Assembly: GCA_025930755.1 (NCBI GenBank)
Contig: JAICOJ010000026.1
Span: 1-33,458, forward strand
Direction of reading: 5' to 3'
Length of the DNA: 33,458 bases
From: Gemmatimonadaceae bacterium
GTDB lineage: Bacteria > Gemmatimonadota > Gemmatimonadetes > Gemmatimonadales > Gemmatimonadaceae
Both the position numbers and the translations under genes were made by a program. The notes beneath the pieces are model-generated. The model had not been told where the DNA came from, searched no databases, and worked only from the letters and a program-made list of their open reading frames with translations. How positions within the stretch are numbered: the stretch's first letter is position 1; every line of letters begins with the position of its first letter. Shown in pieces: positions 24,198 through 33,266 of this stretch.

Positions 24198-24680
24198 ATG
24201 ATCGAGACGTGGACAGACTTGCTGGATTTCGTGTGGTGGGCGCTCACGGGGCGGGAAGACCGGCCACGTTTTCGCCTGAGCCTCCGCCCTTCCCGCTCAG
24301 CCCTCGCGGCCGTTGGCTGGGCGTGGGTGAGTGCGCTCGCGCTTCTTTCGGCGTTCATCTTCGCCGGTGACGTGAACGATCCCGTGCCGACCTGGGTGTT
24401 CGCGGTCATGGGCGCCATCGCGCTCCTCTGGGCACCTACGCAATACGCCCTCTTCGCCGACGCGCGGCGGCTTCCTCGGTTGGCGCTCATCGCGCTCGTG
24501 ATCGGTGCGCCGGTGTGGGTGCTTCCCGTTCCCCCGGATGTCGCCCTGTCGAGCGTGCATCGATTTGCTCTGTGGGCGCTCCTCGGCATAGCCACCGCGC
24601 TCGCTGCCCCTCTCCTCGCGTTGCCGCTACGCGTGATGCGCCCGAGTCCTTCCCCGGCGCAGCGTTCGATCAGCGGCTGA
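24198..24680 (+). CDS. Hypothetical integral membrane protein (160 aa)
   Basis: No family recognised. A short amphipathic N-terminus (IETWTDLLDFVWWALTG) is followed by a basic stretch (REDRPRFRLSLRPSRS) and then four hydrophobic segments, around residues 33-55, 64-85, 92-110 and 120-145, ending in a basic Pro/Ser tail. ATG 24198 follows a terminator and a 90-base gap, so it begins a new transcript. The antisense frame is also long, but its Arg/Ser-rich composition marks it as a shadow. It may form a unit with the next small membrane gene. Confidence 0.7.
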   Translation: MIETWTDLLDFVWWALTGREDRPRFRLSLRPSRSALAAVGWAWVSALALLSAFIFAGDVNDPVPTWVFAVMGAIALLWAPTQYALFADARRLPRLALIALVIGAPVWVLPVPPDVALSSVHRFALWALLGIATALAAPLLALPLRVMRPSPSPAQRSISG

Positions 24681-24719
24681 GCACCCGGCGCCGCACGGCG
24701 CCGCGCGACGTACGCACCC

Positions 24720-24965
24720 GTGGAGCTCTGGCTCGGCGTCGTGACCTTCGTGGCCGGGAGCGTGCTGTGGCGCGTCGCCAGCCGCGAGCGCGCAATCGTC
24801 GCCCCATGGCTCCCGCGCCTGGGCCTCGGGATCGCCGTCCTCGGCCTGGGCACACTCGCGATTACGCTGGAAGGCGTTCTCTGGAACTTCGTGTCCATCG
24901 TGGCGAGCCTGGTCGCCATCGGTGTGATCGTCTCGGTGATCCTGGAGATCCTGCGACGGCGGTGA
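24720..24965 (+). CDS. Small hypothetical membrane protein (81 aa)
   Basis: The GTG start at 24720 gives a protein with three hydrophobic segments (about 2-16, 34-51, 55-77) and Arg-rich connectors and end (EILRRR), consistent with an inner-membrane protein with a cytosolic basic tail. No family recognised and no clear ribosome site. It lies 39 bases after the preceding membrane gene and about 90 bases before the Wzz-like gene. The regular hydrophobic pattern makes it more likely real than not. Confidence 0.58.
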   Translation: MELWLGVVTFVAGSVLWRVASRERAIVAPWLPRLGLGIAVLGLGTLAITLEGVLWNFVSIVASLVAIGVIVSVILEILRRR

Positions 24966-25053
24966 AGCTCTCGGAGCCTTGCCGACGGGGGTTGCGCGGC
25001 CGATACTCGCGATCGGTGTCATCCCCAGTCGCCTTCGACATGACCGTCGCCTG

Positions 25054-26916
25054 ATGGAGCGGCCGGAGTCTCCGCGCACGACCGGTGAGGCGGGCCCCGC
25101 CGACCACGGCCCGCCATCGTTAGGTCCCGACGTCAGCGATCCGGTCGGCTTGCTCCTCGCGGAGCCGGTCCCACCCGCGTCTGTCGGCACATGGCTCGGG
25201 CGTCGTGCGCGGAACGCGGCTCGCCGCACGGCGCTGCTCGGGATCGCCGGAGGGCTCGTCTTCGTGGGGATGCTGGTGACACTCATCGTCATTCCGCACC
25301 GAGCGCGCCGGGCCGCGGCGGCCATCATGCCGCGTCCGGGCGAGCGTCCCGATACCGCCCGCCTGCGAGCCACCGACGCCGCCGCCGTGCAGGAGCTCTC
25401 GCGTGCGGAAGCCGAGCTGGCGAGCACGCGAGCGCGTGCTGCGCGTCGAGCACTGCCGCCACCTCCCGATACGCTCCCGACGGCGGTGCGCCTGCGACGA
25501 GACTCGCTGCAGGTGGCCATCACACGACTCACGACACTTCTCGAGCGGGCCGAGGCCGCCCCGCTGTTCGCCTCGTATCGCGCGTTAGGCACGACGCCCG
25601 ACCTTCAGGCGGATCCCCGCGTCCGGGCGCTCCTCGACTCCTTGGCCGAGATCGAGCGACAGCGGGACGCCTTCGGCGCAACCGGAGGGGTCGATCCGTT
25701 GTTCGTCGCGCTCACGTCGCGCGCGGGCGAGCTCGGCCGCGCGCTCCAGCAAATCGGTGCCGCACGTCGAACGGCGCTGCGCGACGAGGTCGAGCGACTC
25801 CGGCCGCCACCGCGTCCGGTCGTGACGCTTCCGCCCATCGATACGATGCCCGCCGTCGCCTCACGGGACTCGGCTCGTGCGGCGCTCGGTCGCGCGCGCG
25901 CGGCGCTGGCGAGCGCGCTCGACCGCAACCGCCAGCTCGACGCCCGCCAGCAGCGCGCTCGAGAGATCTCGGCCATTGCGGCCTCGCCGCCGGCGATGCT
26001 CGCGGCCTCGCTCATCTTCGGCCTTGCGGCGGGATTTGCGATCGCGCTGATCGCGGAACTGCGAAGCCCTCGAGTCGCCGACGCGCGCGAGATCGAGCGA
26101 CTGGTCGCGCTGCCCGTGATCGCGCGCGTGGGCCCCACCGAGCGCGTGCCGGAGCGTTCGCGGCGCCGGGCCGACCGCGAGGTGGCACCCGTCATCGACC
26201 AGGCCACGGACACCTATCGTCAGCTGTACCTCTCTCTCGCGGATGCCGCTGCCAATCTCCCGGTCATCGCGATCATCGGCGACGAGCCTGCCGTGGTCGC
26301 CACGATGGCCGTCAACCTCGCGGTGGCCGCATCGCATCAGGCGCGACATCCGTTGGTGATCGACGCAGACGTGACCGTGCACTCCGTCTCTGCGGCGCTC
26401 CACATCCCCCCCGCCCCCGGTGCCACGGAGTCGCTCACCGGGGAGGTGGAGTGGCCCGAGGTCATCATCCACGCGATTGTCGGCCGCGACCGCACGATCG
26501 ATGTCATTCCCGCTGGCCGCCGCCGGACGCCGAACGAGGTCTCCGCGCGCACCCTTCGCGAGGCAGTGGCGCACCTTGCCCGACGATACGACACCGTTGT
26601 CGTGAGCGCGCCGTGGCTGCGCGAGGTTTCGCTCGAGGAGACGGTCTCGGCGTCGCCAGACATCGTGGTGGTCGCGCGCACCGGACGCACCACAGCGGTG
26701 GGGCTCAAACGCCTTGTGGCTGCGATACATCAGGCGGGAGGCTCCATCCGAGGTGTGGTCGCCTGGGATGCCCCGGACCCCGCCATTCCCTTCCTCTCGG
26801 AAATCCCCGAACGAACCTCATTTCTCCCGCGCTATGCCTCGATGCGGCGCGGGGATGGGCAAGGTGAAACAGACGCGAACGAACCCCGGCAAGACGTCGT
26901 GACCGAGGAAGATTAG
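25054..26916 (+). CDS. Wzz/BY-kinase-like chain-length protein with degenerate ATPase domain (620 aa)
   Basis: The architecture is that of a polysaccharide co-polymerase fused to a bacterial tyrosine-kinase domain: cytosolic N-terminus, TM1 (about 60-80), a long Arg/Ala-rich periplasmic helical region (90-310), TM2 (313-335), then a CpsD/MinD-like domain (400-580). The domain keeps its fold cues: the helix AVNLAVAASHQA, Walker A' region PLVIDADVTVHSVSAAL (433-449), and strand YDTVVVSAPW (512-521). However, the P-loop position reads IIGDEPAVVATMAVN with no GK[ST], and the Walker B aspartate is replaced. There is no C-terminal tyrosine cluster. It is probably a pseudokinase that regulates or scaffolds exopolysaccharide export. 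ATG 25054 is chosen; the frame is open from 24979. No other polysaccharide gene is in the window. Confidence 0.82.
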   Translation: MERPESPRTTGEAGPADHGPPSLGPDVSDPVGLLLAEPVPPASVGTWLGRRARNAARRTALLGIAGGLVFVGMLVTLIVIPHRARRAAAAIMPRPGERPDTARLRATDAAAVQELSRAEAELASTRARAARRALPPPPDTLPTAVRLRRDSLQVAITRLTTLLERAEAAPLFASYRALGTTPDLQADPRVRALLDSLAEIERQRDAFGATGGVDPLFVALTSRAGELGRALQQIGAARRTALRDEVERLRPPPRPVVTLPPIDTMPAVASRDSARAALGRARAALASALDRNRQLDARQQRAREISAIAASPPAMLAASLIFGLAAGFAIALIAELRSPRVADAREIERLVALPVIARVGPTERVPERSRRRADREVAPVIDQATDTYRQLYLSLADAAANLPVIAIIGDEPAVVATMAVNLAVAASHQARHPLVIDADVTVHSVSAALHIPPAPGATESLTGEVEWPEVIIHAIVGRDRTIDVIPAGRRRTPNEVSARTLREAVAHLARRYDTVVVSAPWLREVSLEETVSASPDIVVVARTGRTTAVGLKRLVAAIHQAGGSIRGVVAWDAPDPAIPFLSEIPERTSFLPRYASMRRGDGQGETDANEPRQDVVTEED

Positions 26917-26992
26917 GATCGTCTCATAACTAGACGGCCCTTCGTCGGTACTCGAAATCCTGAATGCCCGTCAACCAATTGCGAGGCGAACC

Positions 26993-28189
26993 ATGCGCGC
27001 GACGCTGCCGCTTGGATTGGCTGGGCTGATCATGAGCTTTCTCGGGTGCGGTGAGCCACCGACGGGCGTTCTGGCCCCTGCCACGCCAATTGGCCCGCCG
27101 CCGACCGCCGTCGCCACGCTGAGAGGTACCGTCGATCTCGATCGAGGCACTCTGGAGTTCGCGCCCCTCGTGCCGCACGGCCTCCCGGGATTCGCTCCAG
27201 CCATCTACGGCGACCAGAACGTCAACGTGCGCCTGTACAATTCCCCGGTCGTCGTCGACAGCACCACGACTACATGGCGCTGGACCGCAAGCGTCGGTGT
27301 CCGCAACATGCGCCCACATCCGATCGGAGACGAGGAAGCGTCGGCAGCGCCCCTCGATACGATGGGCCTGTTCGTCTTTTTCGTTCAGGAGCCGACCGTC
27401 GGCCAACCGTGCAGCGGGTGCTTCGTGCGCATCGCGAACTTTCAGGGCACGATGAGCTTCGACGCGCCGCAGCGGAAATACTTCCACTGGCCGGAGCGAC
27501 TCGGTGAGATGGGCTCGCCACTCGGCGATACCACCGGTACCCGGCATTCTTGGACGTTCGAGACGAGCGCGGGCGTGCGATCCTTCTCATTCGCGGTGCT
27601 GGTCTCGGCCGCCTGGCCGGCGCCGTACGAAAGCCGGTGGCGAGTCGAGTACACGGCGGATGCTCTGCCAGGGAGCGCGGCGCAGGCGTGGAAGTTTGGA
27701 GGCACAGGCGGTAACGCGAGCGTGAGCGGCGGAAGTCTGTTGCTTCGCGGACGATTTTCCGGGCTCTTTTATCGTCGTGATCCCATCGCGCCGACGCAGG
27801 ACGCGTACGTTCACGGGGTGGTGCGCTTCAACGGAGGGGGCTCGCAGCCAGAGTTAGGTCTCATCCTCAGCGATCGCGCCAAGCTGATCGCTATCGGCGT
27901 CGGAAACGGAGTGGTTGGACTCATATCGAACTCCGGGACTTTCCTGTCCGGCACCACGTCCTCGCTGGGCAGCGGAGCCCACGAGCTCCAGCTGCGGAAG
28001 TACGCAGCCGACAGCGCCGTATACTTCGTGGACGGGGTTAGACGTGGGGCCGCGTCGTATGGCGCGCTCTCACCGGACACGTTCACACCGCAACTGTCGT
28101 CCGTGTCGTTCGGCGGACTTCCCACGACCGAGGGGAGCAACTCGACCTGGGACAGCGTGATCTACGAGATCGGGGTCGCGTCGCCGTAG
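26993..28189 (+). CDS. Hypothetical exported lipoprotein (398 aa)
   Basis: Signal peptide with lipobox FLGC (Cys19). The start is supported by GAGG upstream of ATG 26993. The first half (about 35-210) is beta-rich with a CSGC pair in GQPCSGCFVRIANF and blocks such as TTTTWRWTASVGVRNM. The second half (about 230-398) resembles a concanavalin/LamG-like jelly roll: GGSLLLRGRFSGLFYRRD, YVHGVVRFNGGGSQPELGLILSD, and a terminal WDSVIYEIGV. It may bind carbohydrate or a surface polymer, fitting its place after the Wzz-like gene, but there is no catalytic signature. Separate promoter or operon membership with 25054-26916 cannot be decided. Confidence 0.78.
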   Translation: MRATLPLGLAGLIMSFLGCGEPPTGVLAPATPIGPPPTAVATLRGTVDLDRGTLEFAPLVPHGLPGFAPAIYGDQNVNVRLYNSPVVVDSTTTTWRWTASVGVRNMRPHPIGDEEASAAPLDTMGLFVFFVQEPTVGQPCSGCFVRIANFQGTMSFDAPQRKYFHWPERLGEMGSPLGDTTGTRHSWTFETSAGVRSFSFAVLVSAAWPAPYESRWRVEYTADALPGSAAQAWKFGGTGGNASVSGGSLLLRGRFSGLFYRRDPIAPTQDAYVHGVVRFNGGGSQPELGLILSDRAKLIAIGVGNGVVGLISNSGTFLSGTTSSLGSGAHELQLRKYAADSAVYFVDGVRRGAASYGALSPDTFTPQLSSVSFGGLPTTEGSNSTWDSVIYEIGVASP

Positions 28190-28300
28190 CGATCTCCGCT
28201 TACTTCGTTCAGCCGTCATTCGTCCTCTCTGCGCCGCGACCTGTGTTGCTCGAGGCGCGGTTCCCGCCTGAACACCCCGCCGCGTCTCTCCGACAGCTCC

Positions 28301-28570
28301 ATGCACTACACCATCTCGCCTGACGCGGCCTTTGCCGCGGTCGACGATGGCGCCGTCGTGCTGCACATGGGCACCAAGCGCTACTATTCCCTCAACGAGA
28401 CCGGCACGTTCGTGTGGCGGCGGCTGGAAGATGGGGTTCCGCGCTCGGAGATCGTCGCACGGGTGGTCGACGAGTACGATGTGGGAATCGTCGAGGCCGA
28501 GATGGCAGTGACGCGGCTGCTCGAGGAGCTGGTGCAGGAGCAGCTGATCCATACCGCCGAGCGGGCGTGA
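28301..28570 (+). CDS. PqqD-like RiPP recognition element protein (89 aa)
   Basis: A stand-alone PqqD-family winged-helix protein of the lasso-peptide B1 type, which binds the leader of a precursor peptide. Seen: DGAVVLHMGTKRYYSLNETGTFVWRRLEDG, the classical PqqD pattern (YxLNxTGxxVWxxL), then helices EIVARVVDEYDV and AEMAVTRLLEELVQEQLI. Length is typical. Its stop overlaps the GTG of the B2-like gene in GTGA. The 110-base gap before it contains no convincing precursor-peptide ORF. PqqD homologues also occur in non-lasso contexts, so a RiPP product is not proven. Confidence 0.93.
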   Translation: MHYTISPDAAFAAVDDGAVVLHMGTKRYYSLNETGTFVWRRLEDGVPRSEIVARVVDEYDVGIVEAEMAVTRLLEELVQEQLIHTAERA

Positions 28571-28950
28571 TTGAACGGGCGTTGGCGGTAGCGGCGACGG
28601 TCGCGGTGCCGGTAGCGCTCCGAGCGCTGCCGTTCCGCGTGACGCTCGCGTTGTGCGACGCGTGGCCGAGAACGCCGGGCGCCCGCGCGAGTGCGCCAGC
28701 ACTCGCGTTTCGCGTGGACCGCTGGATGGCGAGTGGACGTGCATGGTGGCGTCCGACCTGTCTCACGCGGACGCTGGTGCTCTACACGATGCTTCGACAG
28801 CATGGCCACCGTCCGCGCCTGCACATTGGCACCGCGGGTCCGGCGCACCACTTCCACGCCCACGCCTGGGTATCGTTAGGCGGGCTGCCAGTGGCGGAGC
28901 TCGGCGCATCGGTCGAGGACTACCGCGAATTGCTCACGCACGATGCGTAG
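28567..28950 (+). CDS. Lasso-peptide B2-like transglutaminase-fold protease (127 aa)
   Basis: The family cleaves leader peptides in lasso-peptide maturation using a Cys-His-Asp type triad. Seen: CLTRTLVLYTMLRQHGH with the catalytic Cys, RLHIGTAGPAHHFHAHAWV with the catalytic His, and VAELGASVEDY at the end. A hydrophobic N-terminus (ALAVAATVAVPVALRAL) could be membrane-associated. GTG 28567 overlaps the PqqD-like stop by 4 bases, and the stop overlaps the next gene by 8 bases, so the three are translationally coupled. The usual third enzyme, an asparagine-synthetase-like cyclase, is absent from the window. Confidence 0.9.
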   Translation: MIERALAVAATVAVPVALRALPFRVTLALCDAWPRTPGARASAPALAFRVDRWMASGRAWWRPTCLTRTLVLYTMLRQHGHRPRLHIGTAGPAHHFHAHAWVSLGGLPVAELGASVEDYRELLTHDA

Positions 28951-29971
28951 CGCCTCTCCGTATGACGTGATGGTCGCCCTGCTCGCCGGGAACGCAGAGC
29001 AGACACCAGCGGGCACGGTGACGCGCGCGTTCGCCGCTCCCGTGGCCTTTTGGCAGCGTGCGCTCGTTCTGGAGGGCTGTGCCGTTCAGCTCGATCGGGC
29101 TCTGCGAGCATCGTCACTCGCACCCCGCGCGCCATCCCCACTGCGGGAACTCCTGCGGGACTCGACCGCGCGGGCGGTGAGGCAGACACTGACACTGCCT
29201 GGTCAGCTGACCGAACTGGCGACCGCCGCGCGTGAGCTCGGCATCCGAATCATGGTGCTCAAGGGTGCGGCGCGAGCGCTGACGGCGAGGATCCCCGCCG
29301 CGCGGTCGATGTCGGACATCGATGTACTCACCGCTCCCGATGATGCGGGACGGCTGCACCAGTTCCTCGCGCGCCGTCTCGGCTATGAGCCGCTTTCGAC
29401 ATCCCCTGAGCACCACCTGCCAACCCTGAGGCGCGCGGGCGCGCTGCCAATCGAGGTTCACGTTCGACTGGGACCCCGTCCGACCGGTCTCGATACGCGG
29501 ATCTGGCGTGACGCGCGTGCGGTGAGCGGGACCGATCTCGTGGCTCCGTCACCGACGGCGACCGTGTTGCACGCGCTCGAGCACGGGGCTCTGGTCCATT
29601 GGGCGGTGCGGTATCGCCTGCGCGATCTGCTCGACGTGGCCGACGCGTGGAGCGCTGACGTCGACCGCGACGAGGTCGCGGGTTATCTGCGCGGCCACCT
29701 TCAGCGCGTGGCCCTCGAGACGATGATTGGAGGAGCCCGGTCCTTCGCGCCGGACATTCCGGCGGGTCGTCGATCGGCCTGGCGTACCATTCGCCGGGTG
29801 GCGAGGGCACGACACTTCTTCGCCGCGCACGTCGCCAATGACGCTGTCGCGACGTCGTTATGCATCGCCAGCGGTCTGCTGGCCGAGGCATCGCCACGGG
29901 CGCTGCTCCGGCCTGCCAGGCTGGCGCTCTTCGGTGTCAACCAGGCTCGCCTCGTTCCGACGGAAGTGTAG
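28943..29971 (+). CDS. Nucleotidyltransferase-like protein (NTP_transf_5 type, 342 aa)
   Basis: Predicted nucleotidyltransferase-fold enzyme. The core is GIRIMVLKGAARALTARIP ... ARSMSDIDVLTAPDDAGRL, with the paired aspartates of the DxD-type active site, followed by YEPLSTSPEHHLPTL and IEVHVRLGPRP. The C-terminal half is helical with HALEHGALVHWAVRYRLRDLLDVADAW. The gene overlaps the lasso-B2-like gene by 8 bases. Members of this family recur beside PqqD and B2 genes, where modification of a peptide or carrier with a nucleotide or phosphate has been suggested. The substrate here is unknown. Confidence 0.88.
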   Translation: MRSASPYDVMVALLAGNAEQTPAGTVTRAFAAPVAFWQRALVLEGCAVQLDRALRASSLAPRAPSPLRELLRDSTARAVRQTLTLPGQLTELATAARELGIRIMVLKGAARALTARIPAARSMSDIDVLTAPDDAGRLHQFLARRLGYEPLSTSPEHHLPTLRRAGALPIEVHVRLGPRPTGLDTRIWRDARAVSGTDLVAPSPTATVLHALEHGALVHWAVRYRLRDLLDVADAWSADVDRDEVAGYLRGHLQRVALETMIGGARSFAPDIPAGRRSAWRTIRRVARARHFFAAHVANDAVATSLCIASGLLAEASPRALLRPARLALFGVNQARLVPTEV

Positions 29972-30067
29972 GAACAGCCGGTTCGGCGCCGCATAACCGT
30001 TGGCTGCTGCGAAAGTGCGCGAAACCCAGTATCGTTACGCGCACCGCCACGCTCTCGGGACCAGCGC

Positions 30068-30699
30068 ATGACCATCGGCTACTCCGACCGCATCAACCAC
30101 GCACTCGCGTACGCCACGAAGCATCACGACCAGCAGGTCCGGCGCGGCACCCGCTCGCCCTACCTCACTCGTCATGCGAACGTGGCGGTGATCCTCGCGC
30201 GATACGGTGGGGACGAGGACACGGTGGTCGCGGGAATCCTCCATGACGTCGTCGGAGACGGCGTGCGGGGCGGCATGTCCCGCGAGTCGCTGATCGGGCG
30301 GGTCGGGGAAAAGTTCGGCGGGGATGCACTCGATCTCGCGCTCGCCGTTTCGGAACGGCGAGCCGATGAGGACGGCGTCGAGCTGTCCGCGGACGAGCGC
30401 CGCGAGGACCTGCTCGAGCGGCTCGCGGAGGCACCGGAGCGTGCTCGCTGGGTGGTGGCGGCGGATACGCTCCATGAGGCCGGGACGCTGCTCGCAGAGC
30501 TCCGTCGCACCGAGTTCCCGGAATCCGTATGGGGCCGCGGTCCTCGGGACCAGGGGCTCGAGTGGCTCCGGAAGGTTTACGACCGACTCACGGTGGTGGG
30601 ATTCGCGGCGCCGATCATGGCCGAGCTCCGCGCCCTGGTCGAAGAGCTCGACCGCCACTGGCGCGCCATGGTGCATGCGCCGGCAGGGGGGAAGCAGAG

Positions 30700-30703
<4 letters not shown>
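30068..30703 (+). CDS. HD-domain hydrolase, SpoT/Mesh1-like (211 aa)
   Basis: A single-domain relative of the ppGpp hydrolase half of RelA/SpoT. The metal-site pattern is readable: His36 in [12 protein letters not shown], the HD pair His59-Asp60 in GILHDVVGD, and Asp133 in [13 protein letters not shown]. The early [15 protein letters not shown] matches the HxxQxRKxGxPY block of the family, with one deviating residue. There is no synthetase, TGS or ACT domain, so it resembles small alarmone hydrolases. It converges on ispG with a 4-base 3' overlap. The start is ATG 30068. Confidence 0.85.
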
Positions 30704-31947
<1,244 letters not shown>

Positions 31948-32027
31948 TAGTGTAGGTAGTCGAGATCACAGGGCGTCGGTACGAGCGCGCCCATGGAGAA
32001 AGCTACTCTTCCCTCGTACCCCGAACC

Positions 32028-32483
32028 ATGGCCGATGATATCGAGCAACCGCCGCGAGGCTACAACACCGAAGACGTCAAAGCCGTAGCCGAGCCGGAGG
32101 CTCCCCCACCCCCGCGTCGCCGCTCGCGGTGGAAGCTGTTTGTCGCTGCCCTCGTGCTGATCCCGGTCCTGGCCGTTGCGCTGTGGACGTGGGTTGCGTT
32201 GAGCTGGTCCTACTCCGATGGAGACCGCGCCGGGTGGGTGCAGAAAATCTCTCGAAAGGGATGGCTCTGCAAAACGTGGGAGGGCGAGCTGGCAATGTCG
32301 AACGTGCCGGGCTCCATGCCGGAAATCTTCCGTTTCAGCGTCCGGAGCGATGCGGTCGCTCAGCAGATCAACGAGGCGTCGGGGAAGCGCGTGTCCCTGC
32401 ACTACGAGGAACACAGAGGGATACCGACGTCGTGCTTCGGAGAGACCCCGTACTTCGTCTCGGCGATTCGCGTTCTCGAGTAG
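32028..32483 (+). CDS. Single-pass membrane protein of unknown function (151 aa)
   Basis: The N-terminal cytosolic part is Pro/Arg-rich (APPPPRRRSRWK), one transmembrane helix spans about residues 37-59, and the remainder is an outside domain. The conserved core is SWSYSDGDRAGWVQKISRKGWLCKTWEGELAM, a recurring pattern in an uncharacterised bacterial family that I recognise but cannot assign a role. Two cysteines (in WLCKTW and TSCFGE) could form a disulfide outside. ATG 32028 has no clear ribosome site. It precedes the gene at 32537 by 53 bases and may share a transcript. Confidence 0.82.
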   Translation: MADDIEQPPRGYNTEDVKAVAEPEAPPPPRRRSRWKLFVAALVLIPVLAVALWTWVALSWSYSDGDRAGWVQKISRKGWLCKTWEGELAMSNVPGSMPEIFRFSVRSDAVAQQINEASGKRVSLHYEEHRGIPTSCFGETPYFVSAIRVLE

Positions 32484-32536
32484 GGGATGCAGCATGAAGC
32501 TTGCACTACTGCCCGGTCCTACACGGAGGTAACGCA

Positions 32537-33058
32537 ATGGACAGAGGCATGGATTTCCTGCGCAGCCAGGTCAACAACGCGGTCATGCAACATCAGACCT
32601 TTCTCGAGTCCCTCGTGGACCACGAGCGCGAGGCGAAGGATGCACGGTTCCGCGACCTGTGCAGCCGCCACATCCCGATGATGCGTGAGCATCAGCGGAT
32701 GCTCGAGCAGTATCAGCAGCAGCTCGGCGCCGAATCCGGCGTCGGCAAGAAGATGCTCGGAAAGGCGCTGGGCATCGCGAAGGACCTGGCCGACGTTGCG
32801 CGCGAAAGCGACTTCCTGCGACTGGTGCAGGACATCGTGATGGCGCGGCAGTCGGAAGACACGTTCAAGACGTTCCGCGAGGCAGGCCGCGAGCTCGGGA
32901 ACGAGCAGCTACGGCAGATCGGCGACACCGGGGAGCGCCACCATGATGAGTACGTGAAGGACGCGAACCGTCTGTGCGCACAACTGTTCGTCGAGCACGT
33001 GCGGGGAGACACCGCGGTGACGGCGGCGGCGGAGACCCGAACGACTCCCGGCGCCTGA
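32537..33058 (+). CDS. Helical hypothetical protein, possibly ferritin-like (173 aa)
   Basis: ATG 32537 has a good ribosome site, GGAGGT, about 7 bases upstream. The protein is almost entirely amphipathic helix: [76 protein letters not shown], and later [18 protein letters not shown]. The spaced His/Glu/Asp residues in the helices recall four-helix ferritin-like bundles, but no canonical ExxH pair set is certain. No signal peptide. A terminator 76 bases downstream ends the transcript. Confidence 0.85.
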   Translation: MDRGMDFLRSQVNNAVMQHQTFLESLVDHEREAKDARFRDLCSRHIPMMREHQRMLEQYQQQLGAESGVGKKMLGKALGIAKDLADVARESDFLRLVQDIVMARQSEDTFKTFREAGRELGNEQLRQIGDTGERHHDEYVKDANRLCAQLFVEHVRGDTAVTAAAETRTTPGA

Positions 33059-33079
33059 CCGGGGAGGCGGTGGCGGGTA

Positions 33080-33107
33080 TTGCCGAACGGCCCAAACTCG
33101 ATATATT
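33080..33107 (+). promoter_or_regulatory. Candidate sigma-70-type promoter in the gap before cspA
   Basis: TTGCCG (33080-33085) and TATATT (33102-33107) with a 16-base spacer. The -10 box is unusually AT-rich for this GC-rich window. Transcription would begin near 33114, just before a strong terminator, giving either a very short RNA or a cold-shock leader. Confidence 0.35.
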
Positions 33108-33133
33108 CGGGTCCGGCGACACCCGAATGGACG

Positions 33134-33163
33134 GACCCGGGCGACATTCGCCCGGGTCTTTTT
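33134..33163 (+). terminator. Strong rho-independent terminator upstream of cspA
   Basis: A perfect 11-bp stem, GACCCGGGCGA (33134-33144) with TCGCCCGGGTC (33148-33158), loop CAT, then TTTTTATTT. It either ends the 32028-33058 transcript or attenuates a leader starting at the 33080-33107 promoter candidate. Confidence 0.9.
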
Positions 33164-33266
33164 ATTTGGTTCGCTGCCTAACGCGGGGGGTATTGGGGTC
33201 CCGCACGTCACACATTTGTCAGGGGTCGGCGCAGTCCGCCCCGACAAAACATCTCAGGAGCAGGGC

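Noticed and set aside
24098-25592. Minus-strand open frames opposite the two small membrane genes
   Set aside because: Arg/Ala/Ser-rich without hydrophobic or domain pattern; the sense strand shows regular membrane segments.
25605-26730. Long minus-strand open frames opposite the Wzz-like gene
   Set aside because: Ser/Arg-rich shadow composition, no start context, while the sense frame has clear membrane helices and a recognisable fold.
28190-28300. Lasso precursor peptide gene upstream of the PqqD-like gene
   Set aside because: No short open frame with a plausible start, leader and Gly/Ala/Ser-initiated core is visible in the gap.
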